64,000 nt of DNA from Anaerocolumna sp. MB42-C2 (GTDB lineage: Bacteria > Bacillota > Clostridia > Lachnospirales > Lachnospiraceae). The translations under genes and the position numbers were made by a program. Location of the stretch: positions 1,984,001 through 2,048,000 of the forward strand of contig NZ_CP133190.1 of the NCBI RefSeq assembly GCF_030913705.1, given 5' to 3'. The notes below the pieces were generated by a model. That model made no database searches. It was not told the DNA's origin and saw nothing but the letters and a program-made list of their open reading frames with translations. Positions within the stretch are counted from its first letter, which is position 1; each line of letters begins with the position of its first letter. This document shows, in pieces, positions 55,619-64,000 of the stretch.

Positions 55619-56298
55619 TCGGCGTATCCCCCCAAATCGGTTAAAACGCCGTCCGATACTTGTAGTACCCGGTCAGCTGCAGACGCGATGCTCCGATTGT
55701 GCGTAATCATAATGATTGTCTGCTGGTAGCGTTTTGACGCGGTTTTCAAAAGTGAAATTACTTCATTGCTGTTCTGGCTGTCCAAATTTCCGGTTGGCTC
55801 GTCGGCCAGTATCAGCATGGGGCGGGTAATCAGGGCACGGCCAATCGCCACTCGCTGTTGTTGCCCGCCGGATAGCTGCCGGGGCAGATGGCCGCGCCTG
55901 TCCTGCAAGGAAAGAACCGTCAATAATTCCTCTACATACGCTTTATCAGGTTTTTTATAGTCCAGCAACACGGGAAAAGTTATATTCTGCTCAACATTCA
56001 GTTCAGGAATAAGATTATATGCCTGAAAAATAAAACCAATATTTCTGCGGCGAAATATAGTTAGTTTTTCATCTTTCATACTGAATATATCTTTGCCGTC
56101 AATTAACACCTTACCGGAAGTTGGGGTATCCAGTGCCCCAATCATATTAAGCAGTGTGCTTTTTCCGGAACCGGATTCCCCTACAACGGCGATAAATTCT
56201 CCTTTAGGAACAGAAAAATTCACATTTTTCAATGCGTTTACCGCAGCTTCACCTGTACCATAGGTTTTACTAATTGCATTTACTTCTAATAAATCCAT
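55615..56298 (-). CDS. LolD-like ABC transporter ATPase
   Basis: A 227-aa ATPase with Walker [11 protein letters not shown]-loop [12 protein letters not shown], signature [10 protein letters not shown], Walker [13 protein letters not shown] and H-loop THN. Paired with the FtsX permease (4-nt overlap). A gap of 103 nt from the kinase gene contains small hairpins (AAGGT/ACCTT; CTTAC/GTAAG) that may be a regulator site. Higher G+C than flanking genes. Confidence 0.95.
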   Translation of the reverse strand: MDLLEVNAISKTYGTGEAAVNALKNVNFSVPKGEFIAVVGESGSGKSTLLNMIGALDTPTSGKVLIDGKDIFSMKDEKLTIFRRRNIGFIFQAYNLIPELNVEQNITFPVLLDYKKPDKAYVEELLTVLSLQDRRGHLPRQLSGGQQQRVAIGRALITRPMLILADEPTGNLDSQNSNEVISLLKTASKRYQQTIIMITHNRSIASAADRVLQVSDGVLTDLGGYAE

Positions 56299-56401
56299 AT
56301 CTTATCAGACCTTTCTAAGTGGCCATTTTATCACGTGTTTCTAACCACCTGATGACAAGGTAACATTGGCACCTTACTCCCACATGAATTTCCGCTTACA
56401 T

Positions 56402-57433
56402 TTAAGTAAGGTTCAAAAAATTTATAACAAATGTACTTCCTTTTCCCAACACACTATCTACCGTGATATTACCGTCATGTGCTTCTACGATTGTTTTTGC
56501 AAGGGACAGTCCAAGACCGATACCTTGAGTATCTTTTGAAAAGCGGCTGCGGTAAAACCGTTTAAAAATATGGTGGATATCTTCCGGGTGTATACCGCTG
56601 CCATTGTCCTTTATGGTTATCTGTGTAACAGCCGGGAGTTTTTTCCACTGGGCTGTAATCTGACTTCCTGCGTTTGTATGGTCGAGTGCATTTTTTACAA
56701 TGTTACTAATAGCTTCTGTTATCCAATCCCTGTCACAAAAAAGCTGGGTGTCATCTGGTCCTAACAAGATAATGACTTTCTGTTCCTTATTGGCACGAAA
56801 TTCAAAATGCTGATAAATATCATTTATCATATTTGCTATGTTTACAGGTGCCTTTTTTATAATAATAGCCCCTGCGTCTAACTTCGTAATTTTCAAGAGG
56901 TTTTGAACGAGTATTTCAATCCGTTCAATCTCTTTCTCTGACTTTACGGCAAATTCATTTACATCGGCAATATCTACTGTTTCGTCCTGTAAAAGTCCGT
57001 TGTAAATCGAAAGAGCGGCAAGGGGTGTTTTTAGCTGATGAGAAATATCGGAAATAGTACTTTTCAAAAACTCTTTTACATTCTGCTCTTTTACCGCATG
57101 GGCATTAAGTGCCGTGGCCAGTGTGTTTACTGCATGAAAAAGTTTATACAAGCTGCCTTCCTTGTCGCAATTAATTCGGACATCTGTATTTCCTGAAAGG
57201 TATAAATTGATTTGAGATACCGCTTCTTCCATAATCTGATTTTGTTTGCGAAAATAAAGAAAGCAAACTCCTAAAATGCACAATGCAGCGAGCAAAGACA
57301 GTAATAGCATGACAAGGTTCAATGTGCCGTAAAACAGCCATGCAGACAATTGAAGTAAAAAAATAAAACCAAACAATATACACGATACTGCAACAAAAAA
57401 ATTTTTAATATCTTTATTGGTAAAAATCTTCAC
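56402..57433 (-). CDS. OmpR-partner sensor histidine kinase
   Basis: A 343-aa kinase with two close N-terminal helices (about 10-60), a short linker, the H-box SDISHQLKTPLAAL and an HATPase with N and G boxes (NIVKNALDH, DNGSGI, GIGLGLSL). The tiny extracellular loop suggests it senses through the membrane or the ABC permease (BceS-like), by family analogy. 9 nt after the response regulator gene. Confidence 0.93.
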   Translation of the reverse strand: MKIFTNKDIKNFFVAVSCILFGFIFLLQLSAWLFYGTLNLVMLLLSLLAALCILGVCFLYFRKQNQIMEEAVSQINLYLSGNTDVRINCDKEGSLYKLFHAVNTLATALNAHAVKEQNVKEFLKSTISDISHQLKTPLAALSIYNGLLQDETVDIADVNEFAVKSEKEIERIEILVQNLLKITKLDAGAIIIKKAPVNIANMINDIYQHFEFRANKEQKVIILLGPDDTQLFCDRDWITEAISNIVKNALDHTNAGSQITAQWKKLPAVTQITIKDNGSGIHPEDIHHIFKRFYRSRFSKDTQGIGLGLSLAKTIVEAHDGNITVDSVLGKGSTFVINFLNLT

Positions 57434-57442
57434 CTGCCCACC

Positions 57443-58129
57443 TCAATTCAAACCATTCCATTTGTACCCCATGCCCCTGACGGTCAACAGCAATTGTGGG
57501 TCACCCGGATTGTTTTCTATCTTCATTCTTAACCTGCGAATATATACAGCTAATGTATTATCGTCCACATAGTTGCCCTCACCGTCCCATAGCTTATCCA
57601 GAATTTTTTCTTTGGATAGTATGATGTTGGGATTTTGCATGAGCAGACAAAGCAATCGGTACTCGGCTGTTGTCAAATCCAATAGCTGCCCATCTTTATA
57701 TACTTGTCCTTGCAGCAATAAAACTTTTATCCCATTGGATATTATTTCCGTATCTGCCGTTCCAAAGTTCTTTATTCTCCGAAGCAAAGCGTTAATTCTT
57801 GATAGAAGAACCCCTAATTTAAACGGCTTAGTAATATAATCGTCACCGCCAATATCAAGCCCTGTGACAATATTCATTTCTTCATCTGACGCAGTTAAAA
57901 AGATAATCGGCACTTTGGATACCTGACGTACTTTTTGACAAACCTCAAAACCGGAACCGTCCGGCAAAGATACGTCCAGAATCAATAAATCGTATTTACC
58001 ATCTGTCCAAATGGCATTGGCTTCTCTTACGGTTCGGGCAATATCCAATTCAAACCCCTGCCTTTTTAGTAAACAGGAAAGCCCATCAATCAGGCTTAAG
58101 TCATCTTCAAGAAGTAATATTCTATTCAT
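57443..58129 (-). CDS. OmpR-family response regulator
   Basis: A 228-aa regulator: receiver with acidic EDD near residue 8, phospho-Asp in LLILDVSLPDG, K in ITKPFK; C-terminal winged helix with LTTAEYRLLCLLMQNPNIILSKEKIL and YIRRLRMKIE. Start ATG 58129 follows AAAGGAG and is overlapped by the decayed HTH gene. Likely controls the ABC genes behind it. Confidence 0.95.
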   Translation of the reverse strand: MNRILLLEDDLSLIDGLSCLLKRQGFELDIARTVREANAIWTDGKYDLLILDVSLPDGSGFEVCQKVRQVSKVPIIFLTASDEEMNIVTGLDIGGDDYITKPFKLGVLLSRINALLRRIKNFGTADTEIISNGIKVLLLQGQVYKDGQLLDLTTAEYRLLCLLMQNPNIILSKEKILDKLWDGEGNYVDDNTLAVYIRRLRMKIENNPGDPQLLLTVRGMGYKWNGLN

Positions 58130-58302
58130 TCGTTTTCTCCTTTCTCCGCCTATCCACGGGTTTGGTGGCGTCTTTGGGAATCATCCATACCCTGCTAAAC
58201 CGAACCCTTGACTCTATTTTCTTCACAAAGCTTCTGAACCCGTCGCTCTGTGCTACTCCATTTTTCAGAGGCTTTCCGAACAGTCATATTCCATGTGATC
58301 AT
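58122..58302 (-). pseudogene. Frameshifted small HTH gene in front of the response regulator
   Basis: The frame from 58302 encodes MTVRKASEKWSSTERRVQKLCEENRVKGSV and then meets TAG. Sliding one base continues as SRVWMIPKDATKPVDRRRKEKTNE to a stop at 58122, overlapping the regulator start by 8 nt. Together this is the common small HTH protein of mobile elements, in which KGSV is normally followed by [RK]F-SRVW, so a few bases are lost. The original gene was probably translationally coupled to the two-component genes. Confidence 0.7.
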
Positions 58303-58488
58303 ATCCTTTCAAGGTATATATGTACAGTGTATTCGTTTAACCGAATTAAATCAAGACATTAATCTTAACTTTATCAGTCCGTCCAACCCCTTCACTTTTT
58401 CCTTATTAGATGTGAGGGACATTTGTATGCCTTCTCTCTCATTGAAAAGGAGTGCTCTTAACCATGGAACGAGGAAACTTTTTAGTCA
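58303..58488. other. Short gap between the two pseudogenes
   Basis: Contains a 36-codon frame starting at 58464 that overlaps the recombinase remnant out of frame, and the presumed promoter of the cassette. No recognised structure otherwise. Confidence 0.3.
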
Positions 58489-58829
58489 TTGTGGATACTA
58501 CTACCAGAACAGCAATTAATAAAAACAGACAGAGCCTTGCTATTTGTCAGGGAGGAAAATTTCAAAATACTCAGTGACCGGCTCCAGGACGAACAGAAAA
58601 AGCTGCGGTATGAATCTGATGCCATCAAAAAGCAAAAATTCAAAAAACAGAAAAAAAACATCCAGAACTTCGTATCCCTGATTCGGAATATGAAGCATCT
58701 GGATGAGCTGGACAGGTTGATTGTGTAAGTGCTGATTGAACAGATGGGAAAAGCCACACCGATGCCGACGGTGTGTGGAATCAATAGATTGATATTTTCT
58801 ACAAGTTAATCGGCAAGGTGGACTTTTGA
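58489..58829 (+). pseudogene. Decayed C-terminal tail of a site-specific serine recombinase
   Basis: The peptide EENFKILSDRLQDEQKKLR...NFVSLIRNMKHLDELDRLIV, then a TAA, VLIEQMG, a frame change to TDADGVWNQ, a TAG and IDIFYKLIGKVDF before the natural stop. This order and the IGKVD ending match the DUF4368-type tail of large serine recombinases found on conjugative elements. The N-terminal catalytic domain is missing, so it cannot act. It marks the border of the acquired region 53.2-58.8 kb. Confidence 0.7.
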
Positions 58830-58940
58830 GCCTTGAAAAAATATGCTTCTTAATTTATCATCACGCTAATATAGGGTTATAGATGTGCAAATCGACAAAT
58901 GTAAAATATTTATATGGTTTTTGACGCACGAATCATATTA

Positions 58941-59681
58941 TTACTGCTGCAAAATATTTAATATACGTTTTTTATATTCCATAAATTCTTCACTGACAAT
59001 AAAATCCTTGCCCCTGGGCCTTGGTTTATTAATTATAATCTCTTCAGTTATTCTGCCCGGTTTTCCTGTCAACATATAAATTCTATCCGATAAAAGGATC
59101 GCCTCATCAATATCATGTGTTATGAATAACGTGGATAGTTTGATTTGCTCCATTACCTCCAGATACCATTCATGCATACTGCTTTTGGTTATGGTATCTA
59201 GTGCACTGAAAGGTTCATCTAATAATGCCACCCTGTCAGAAAATAAATAAGTACGAAGCAAGGCTGCCCTTTGTCTCATTCCTCCGGATAACTGATGGGG
59301 ATATTTTTTTTCAGTACCATAAAGACCGAATTCTGCAAAATATCCGGCTGCAGTTTCCCTTGCTATACTTTTCTTTATTCCTTTTATCCTTAAAGGCAGC
59401 GACACATTATCTAATATTGTCTTAAAGGGCAAAAGCAAATCTTTTTGAAGCATATAGCTGATTTTGCCGGCTTTACCCGTAATGTCAATACCGTCCAAGG
59501 TAACTGTGCCGCTGTCCGGATATAATAGGCCTGATAAAACATTAAATAACGTAGTTTTACCGGCACCGCTTACACCCAACAGGCAGACAATTTCATTCCT
59601 ATTTAGTTCAATGGAGATATCTTCTATAATTTTATTACCATCAAAACTTACTGAAATTCCATTTGCAGTTAGTTTTTCCAT
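58941..59681 (-). CDS. thiZ: Thiamine-precursor ABC transporter ATPase (ThiZ-like)
   Basis: A 246-aa SsuB/TauB-like ATPase with Walker A GVSGAGKTT, signature LSGGMRQRAAL, Walker B VALLDEPFSALD and H-loop THD. Last gene in a unit opened by a TPP riboswitch, so its assignment to thiamine or hydroxymethylpyrimidine uptake rests on the riboswitch and on its partners. 18 nt after the binding protein gene. Confidence 0.85.
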   Translation of the reverse strand: MEKLTANGISVSFDGNKIIEDISIELNRNEIVCLLGVSGAGKTTLFNVLSGLLYPDSGTVTLDGIDITGKAGKISYMLQKDLLLPFKTILDNVSLPLRIKGIKKSIARETAAGYFAEFGLYGTEKKYPHQLSGGMRQRAALLRTYLFSDRVALLDEPFSALDTITKSSMHEWYLEVMEQIKLSTLFITHDIDEAILLSDRIYMLTGKPGRITEEIIINKPRPRGKDFIVSEEFMEYKKRILNILQQ

Positions 59682-59699
59682 GTATATTTCCTTTCCGGA

Positions 59700-60794
59700 T
59701 TACTTTGCCAGATAATCGTTACTAAAACCGGTTCCTGCAGGAATTTCTTTTTCAACTAATCCATTTTTAAATAACCAGGCATAAAAAGCGTCCCATCTGG
59801 CCGGATCAATATAACCCCATCTTGTTTCTTCTGCCTTATATTGATCAGCAAGCCAGTTCTGGCTTTCTTTTACCAGGGTTTCATCTAATTCGGGAACAGC
59901 GGCTAAAAGTATTGCCGCGGCATCATCCGGATTGGCAATCGCGTATTCGTAACCCTGCCTTACAGCATCTAAGAATTCCTTTGCTGTCTCAGAGTTATTT
60001 TTCAGGAAATCATTATTACCGATAATAACCGGACTGTAATAATCTAATTCCTTACCGTAATCAGCAAAATTGAAATAATTAGTATCCAAACCTGCAACCT
60101 TTGTTGCAATACCATCCCATGCGTAATATACCCACACGGAATCAATATCAGTCTGAAGAGCAGTAACTACATCGGAAACCGTATTGGGGATCATTTTTAT
60201 ATCATCATAGTTACCGCCGTCATCTTCCACAATCTTCTTAATAATAGCAAGTTCTATCGGAGAATCCCATGTTGCATAAGAATGTCCTGCCATTTTAGCC
60301 GGTGTATCGATACCGGTCTTTTTCAAGGAAATAATACCTGACGTATTATGCTGTATAATAGCGGCAACTGCAGTTACCGGCATAGAATTATCAGAAGCAA
60401 ACGTAGGTGCCAGGGTATCCTGGAAACTGATACCGAATTCTGCACCCCCTGCACCGACTAATTCTGTTGTACTTCCTTCCGGTGGCTGCATGATCTCAAC
60501 ATCAAGTCCGGCAGCATCAAAAAATCCTTTTGCCTGTGCTACGTATAAACCGGTATGATTGGTATTTGGCGTCCAGTCAAGTACAATTCGAACTTTCTCT
60601 TTCTCACCTGTGGTGTTTCCGGTATCTTCTGCCGTGGCAGGGGTTTCGGCTGCCGCCGCACTTTCTTCTGTAACGGTTTTATCATTCGCTGTATTTGTTT
60701 TACCTGTTTCATTTTTTTCTTTATTTCCACAGGCTGATAAAGTCGCTGAAACTAAAACAGCTATCATTAATAATGTCGATAATTTCTTTTTCAT
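59700..60794 (-). CDS. thiY: Thiamine-precursor substrate-binding lipoprotein (ThiY-like)
   Basis: A 364-aa lipoprotein with lipobox LSACGN, Thr/Glu-rich linker and an NMT1/THI5-like fold. The start of the fold, LDWTPNTNHTGLYVAQAKGFF, and PPEGSTTELVGAG are characteristic of proteins that bind hydroxymethylpyrimidine or its derivatives. ThiY proteins capture precursor outside the cell for the permease. The TPP riboswitch leader supports the assignment. 97 nt downstream of the permease. Confidence 0.88.
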   Translation of the reverse strand: MKKKLSTLLMIAVLVSATLSACGNKEKNETGKTNTANDKTVTEESAAAAETPATAEDTGNTTGEKEKVRIVLDWTPNTNHTGLYVAQAKGFFDAAGLDVEIMQPPEGSTTELVGAGGAEFGISFQDTLAPTFASDNSMPVTAVAAIIQHNTSGIISLKKTGIDTPAKMAGHSYATWDSPIELAIIKKIVEDDGGNYDDIKMIPNTVSDVVTALQTDIDSVWVYYAWDGIATKVAGLDTNYFNFADYGKELDYYSPVIIGNNDFLKNNSETAKEFLDAVRQGYEYAIANPDDAAAILLAAVPELDETLVKESQNWLADQYKAEETRWGYIDPARWDAFYAWLFKNGLVEKEIPAGTGFSNDYLAK

Positions 60795-60891
60795 AATAAA
60801 AAAGTTTTCCTTTCCTGTTCCTTATTCTGTCAATATCTCTAGTTTTTAACGAAGTAAAAAATTATGATTCCTTAAATCAGATAATTACATT

Positions 60892-61689
60892 TTAACTGCT
60901 TACAGCAGTCCTGTCCGATTTCTTTGTATTAGACCGTTCCCAGGGCATTAATGCCTTTTGCATTAATGTCACTAAAAACATCAGTAATAAACTGATCAGT
61001 GATATAAAAAAAATCACAGCAAACATTTTATCATAGGAGTAAGATTTCCTGACTCTGGTCATATAAACACCTAACCCGTTAAAACCTCCAAGCCATTCTG
61101 CGACAACGGCACCAATTACAGAATAAGATACGGATATTCTAAGGCCAGCAAAAAAATGACTCATAGAACTTGGGAGTTTTATATGAATGAATCGCTGCAT
61201 ACGGCTGGCCCCCATAGCTTTCATGAGATTAATGGCATCTGAATCCGCAGAACGAAATCCATCTAATAAACCTATAGTAATCGGGAAAAATGATGTTATT
61301 ACAATCAGTGTAACTTTCGGCAGTATACCATATCCAAGCCATAACACCAATAGTGGGGCAATAGCAACCGTAGGCACTGTCTGGGTAATGACCAGTACCG
61401 GATAAATCGATTTATAGGCAATCTGAAACCGGTCCATTACTACCGCCACTACAAATCCTAATAGAATTCCTAAGGATAGTCCTATAAATGCTTCCGTTAA
61501 AGTTGTACCGGCATGGGTCATTAATAATGAAAAATCACTGAAAAATGCAACCACAACATCGGCCGGCGACGGCAGCATAAACTTAGGCACTATACCAACG
61601 GCCGAGCATAGCTGCCATACGGCTAAAATAATAGTGATCGCGAAGATTGGGGATATTTTATAAATGATGTTTTGTAACTTTTTTTTCAA
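60892..61689 (-). CDS. thiX: Thiamine-precursor ABC permease (ThiX-like)
   Basis: A 265-aa SsuC/TauC-type permease with six helices and the EAA motif KAMGASRMQRFIHIKLPSSM. Starts at TTG 61689, a weak start that overlaps the previous gene by 32 nt and has only GGTGGTG about 9 nt before it, implying translational coupling. Partner of the ThiY- and ThiZ-like proteins. Confidence 0.85.
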   Translation of the reverse strand: MKKKLQNIIYKISPIFAITIILAVWQLCSAVGIVPKFMLPSPADVVVAFFSDFSLLMTHAGTTLTEAFIGLSLGILLGFVVAVVMDRFQIAYKSIYPVLVITQTVPTVAIAPLLVLWLGYGILPKVTLIVITSFFPITIGLLDGFRSADSDAINLMKAMGASRMQRFIHIKLPSSMSHFFAGLRISVSYSVIGAVVAEWLGGFNGLGVYMTRVRKSYSYDKMFAVIFFISLISLLLMFLVTLMQKALMPWERSNTKKSDRTAVSS

Positions 61690-61954
61690 TTGTTAATACA
61701 CCACCCTCCGGTGCAAAGCTTATCTTTACATAGGCAGCTACTTTTGGACATCCGGCTTTTATTGCAATATACTGACAATTTTTCACTACTTCCATCAATT
61801 CTTCGTATTCGCCCTCAATAGCGGTTTCACAAGGTCCTACATAATAATTTAATCCGGTACTTTTAATATAAGCGATTACCTCATCAACTATTCTAATTAC
61901 TTCTTCATCGGTATCCACATGGGGTAATACCTGAATTGCTACATTTGCATTCAT
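61658..61954 (-). CDS. MTH1187/YkoF-like thiamine-binding protein
   Basis: A 98-aa cytosolic protein of the DUF77/MTH1187 family: MNANVAIQVLPHVDTDEEVIRIVDEVIAYIKSTG, GPCETAIEGEYEELMEVV. Related YkoF binds thiamine or its HMP moiety. It opens the TPP-riboswitch operon and overlaps ThiX by 32 nt. ATG 61954 after AAGGAGGAG. Confidence 0.88.
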   Translation of the reverse strand: MNANVAIQVLPHVDTDEEVIRIVDEVIAYIKSTGLNYYVGPCETAIEGEYEELMEVVKNCQYIAIKAGCPKVAAYVKISFAPEGGVLTIEKKVTKHHL

Positions 61955-62057
61955 TTTTTCTCCTCCTTTTTCTTCAGGTTAAATGATAACCTTACACTCT
62001 TATTGTTATTATGTATCTGTTTTCTTATCTACCCTGGCAGAGTACTCTTTTAACCTA

Positions 62058-62095
62058 TCAGGACACACTTTCTTATAGATTAAGAAAGTATCCTG
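62058..62095 (-). other. Hairpin between the TPP-riboswitch terminator and the first gene
   Basis: CAGGA...TCCTG outer and ACTTTCTTA / TAAGAAAGT inner stems with a 5-nt loop, 25 nt past the terminator. It recalls the post-terminator hairpins after the T-box and lysine riboswitch, but with different sequence. Confidence 0.5.
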
Positions 62096-62119
62096 CTTGT
62101 GAAGTTCTCTGTCTGCAGC

Positions 62120-62299
62120 AAAAAACCTCTCCGTTACCGGAGAGGTATGTATATTAACTGGCCTAATTTATTTAAGCATTTTCCTATACATCCCTACGCC
62201 GGCATTATCCGGATCAGGTATGAAACAGTTCTCACTGTTTCAGGGTTTAAAACATTTAAGTAGTTTTCTCTCAGCCTAATTCATTAGGCTCCCCTAGTT
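62120..62299 (-). promoter_or_regulatory. TPP riboswitch controlling the thiXYZ operon
   Basis: The minus strand carries the conserved blocks CTAGGGGAGCC...GGCTGAGAG, ACCTGATCCGGATAATGCCGGCGTAGGGA (split here: ACCTGATC and CCGGCGTAGGGA), with a P3 extension containing a GAAACAGT/ACTGTTTC hairpin (about 62222-62243). Aptamer 62190-62299. Terminator ACCTCTCCG-GTAA-CGGAGAGGT with T6 at 62120-62147. TPP should cause termination. Confidence 0.95.
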
Positions 62300-62305
62300 C
62301 ATGGC

Positions 62306-62334
62306 AAGTTTAGCATAACTGCTTCTTTATGTCA
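62306..62334 (-). promoter_or_regulatory. Promoter of the TPP riboswitch
   Basis: -35 TTGACA (62329-62334) and -10 TAAACT (62306-62311) at a 17-nt spacer. Confidence 0.8.
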
Positions 62335-62427
62335 ATAGTTATTTTTTAAGTACAAATGACCAGTACAATTGATTTTCACTTTGCACCTATTTACAATATT
62401 GGAAATGTTTTATTTATAATCTATTAT

Positions 62428-62457
62428 TTGCTTATTTCTGGTACATAATGTTATAAT
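62428..62457 (+). promoter_or_regulatory. Promoter candidate for larC
   Basis: -35 TTGCTT and consensus -10 TATAAT at an 18-nt spacer, about 50 nt before the ATG. Confidence 0.5.
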
Positions 62458-62506
62458 ATCAATATATGATTTAAAAAAGTACTTTTATACAGAATGGAGA
62501 ATAGAT

Positions 62507-64000
62507 ATGCTTAAAAAGACTTTGTATTTAGAGTGTTATTCCGGCATAAGCGGTGATATGACTGTTGCTTCCTTAATCGATCTGGGAGCAGATGTGGAAG
62601 TTTTAACTGCCGGATTAGATAGCCTTAACGTAGATGGTTATAAAATTGAAATTAGCAGAAAAGCAATTAACAGTATTGAAACCTGTGATTTTCATGTAAT
62701 TTTAGATGTGCCGGAAACAAATTATATGGTAGATGATAACAAGAATACTCCTTCCGGTGTCACTTTTGAGACACATAGCCACGACTATTATCATAAGCAC
62801 AACCTGGAACATTCTCATGACCATAACTTAGGACATTTAAAAGAACATACCTCAGAGCATTGTCATATTCAGAACTCAGAACATTCTCACGAGCAGAACT
62901 CAGAGAATATTAATGAGCATAAAGCTGAAAATCTCCGTGAACATTCCGGTGGATACAAACATGTTCATCTTAATGCTCGCTTGAAGCAATCGGAAAGCAA
63001 ACATATTCACTCCCACTCTCATGAGGGAGGTCATCCCCATATTCATTATGGGCACCATGAACATCGGAATCTGAATGATATTAATACAATCATAGATGGC
63101 TCAGCTATCTCTGATAATGCAAAACAAATTGCTAAAAAAATATTTTATATTGTCGCGGCTGCTGAATCAAAAGCACACGGAAAACCAATCGAAGAAGTTC
63201 ATTTCCATGAAGTCGGTGCTGTAGACTCAATCGTTGATATCGTAGCTGTTTCCATATGCCTGGATAATTTGAATATAGGTGATGTAATTGTGTCAGAGCT
63301 GTATGAGGGAACCGGTCATATTAACTGCCAGCACGGGGTACTTCCGGTTCCGGTTCCAGCGGTAGTAAATATCGTAACAGAGCACCAACTTCCCCTTCAT
63401 ATCACCTCCATAAATGGTGAATTAGTTACTCCCACCGGTGCCGCAATTGTTGCAGCCATAAGAACAAAAGAAGTTCTTCCCAAAGAATTTAAAATTATGA
63501 AAGTCGGCCTTGGTGCAGGTAAGAGAAATTATGAACGTCCCAGTTTTCTGCGTGCCATGTTAATAGAAACTTCCACGAATTCTTCTTCTGATACTGTTCC
63601 GGATAAGGTTTGGGTATTAGAAGCTAATATTGATGACTGCAGCGGCGAAGCAATGTCTATCGCTATGGAAACCTTATTACAAAATGGAGCAAAAGACGTT
63701 TATTACACTCCTATATTCATGAAGAAAAACCGTCCTGCTTATCTCCTTGGAGTTATATCCAGTGAAGATAAAGTAGAAAAAATGGAAGAAATAATCTTTA
63801 CACATACTACAACAATCGGAATACGTAAGCAGGAAGCTCTGCGCTCAACGCTTAACCGAGAAATTAAGTCTGTTACAACTCCTTACGGAGAGGCACTTGT
63901 TAAAGTATGTACTTATCATGATAAAACGTTTTATTATCCGGAAGCTGACAGCATTAAGAAGCTGTGCAATGAATCCGGTAAAGATTATATAACATTATAC
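62507..64000 (+). CDS. larC: Nickel-pincer cofactor biosynthesis protein LarC (3' end cut by window)
   Basis: 498 codons read in one frame to the window edge. LarC inserts Ni into the pincer nucleotide cofactor of lactate racemase and related enzymes, using CTP. N-terminal ECYSGISGDM, the HFHEVGAVDSIVDIVA motif, GTGHINCQHGVLPVPVPA, VLEANIDDCSGE are hallmarks. Between about residues 85 and 190 is a His-rich insert (many HSH, HEH, HGH-type clusters). ATG 62507 after GGAG. Unlike the split larC1/larC2 of some lactobacilli, there is no frameshift within the seen part. larB, larE and a racemase are not in the window. Confidence 0.93.
   Translation, partial: MLKKTLYLECYSGISGDMTVASLIDLGADVEVLTAGLDSLNVDGYKIEISRKAINSIETCDFHVILDVPETNYMVDDNKNTPSGVTFETHSHDYYHKHNLEHSHDHNLGHLKEHTSEHCHIQNSEHSHEQNSENINEHKAENLREHSGGYKHVHLNARLKQSESKHIHSHSHEGGHPHIHYGHHEHRNLNDINTIIDGSAISDNAKQIAKKIFYIVAAAESKAHGKPIEEVHFHEVGAVDSIVDIVAVSICLDNLNIGDVIVSELYEGTGHINCQHGVLPVPVPAVVNIVTEHQLPLHITSINGELVTPTGAAIVAAIRTKEVLPKEFKIMKVGLGAGKRNYERPSFLRAMLIETSTNSSSDTVPDKVWVLEANIDDCSGEAMSIAMETLLQNGAKDVYYTPIFMKKNRPAYLLGVISSEDKVEKMEEIIFTHTTTIGIRKQEALRSTLNREIKSVTTPYGEALVKVCTYHDKTFYYPEADSIKKLCNESGKDYITLY

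Noticed and set aside
58464..58574. Small frame starting MERGNFLVIVDTTTR
   Set aside because: It overlaps the recombinase remnant in another frame, has no similarity I know, and stops inside it.
62507..64000. Programmed frameshift in larC as in lactobacilli
   Set aside because: The reading frame is continuous from the start codon to the window edge, including the region where splitting usually occurs.
1..64000. CRISPR arrays, rRNA, tRNA genes and intact transposases
   Set aside because: No regularly spaced repeats, tRNA cloverleaf ends or transposase motifs were seen.

Overview
The window looks like chromosomal DNA of a low-G+C, spore-forming Firmicute, most likely a Lachnospiraceae/Clostridium cluster XIVa relative. 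The support is AT-rich intergenic DNA, strong AGGAGG ribosome-binding sites, TTG and GTG starts, T-box, lysine and TPP leaders, a YesMN/LplABC-type sugar uptake locus, SpoIID-like and YtvI-like proteins, and cadherin-like, SH3 and Big_2 surface modules. This placement is inferred from content; no rRNA or tRNA is present to confirm it.

Layout: 0.1-4 kb, two secreted cell-surface proteins sharing a cadherin-like module (one a probable glucosaminidase). 4.1-5.4 kb, MATE exporter. 5.7-9.4 kb, purine synthesis genes purE, then purM-purN-purD. 9.5-12.6 kb, an extended M29 aminopeptidase, a small membrane protein and a VanZ-like protein. 12.9-18.3 kb, two tandem paralogous Ig-like surface proteins. 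18.5-22.5 kb, pheS-pheT behind a Phe T-box. 22.6-28.2 kb, chemoreceptor, YihY/BrkB membrane protein and SpoIID-like protein. 28.5-33.6 kb, a Gld-like ABC export operon (ATPase, permease, GldG-like, DUF4340). 33.6-34.4 kb, a palindromic operator candidate and two tiny genes, one a holin-like (TxpA-type) toxin. 34.5-36.7 kb, dapA-dapB under a lysine riboswitch. 37-44.8 kb, a second VanZ-like protein, a sugar ABC transporter and a divergent YesM/YesN two-component system. 44.8-52.9 kb, a double-OB SSB, typA, DUF2156, a Panacea-type protein, an AI-2E-family transporter and a diguanylate cyclase. 53.2-58.8 kb, a probably imported two-component/ABC cassette bordered by a frameshifted HTH gene and the decayed tail of a serine recombinase. 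58.9-62.3 kb, a thiamine-precursor ABC operon under a TPP riboswitch. 62.5 kb to the edge, larC (nickel-pincer cofactor), cut by the window end.

Several units are complete regulatory circuits: T-box to Phe-tRNA synthetase, lysine riboswitch to lysine/diaminopimelate synthesis, TPP riboswitch to thiamine uptake, and YesMN facing the sugar transporter it probably controls. The most unusual signals are non-coding. A structured repeat of about 82 nt occurs twice (plus a weak third resemblance). Similarly built hairpins lie directly after the T-box and lysine-riboswitch terminators and share the terminator U-tract. There is also a hairpin between the Shine-Dalgarno sequence and start codon of the yesN-like gene, several long nested inverted repeats, and the uncharted small-ORF/toxin pair at 34 kb. 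No CRISPR array, rRNA, tRNA or intact transposase was seen.
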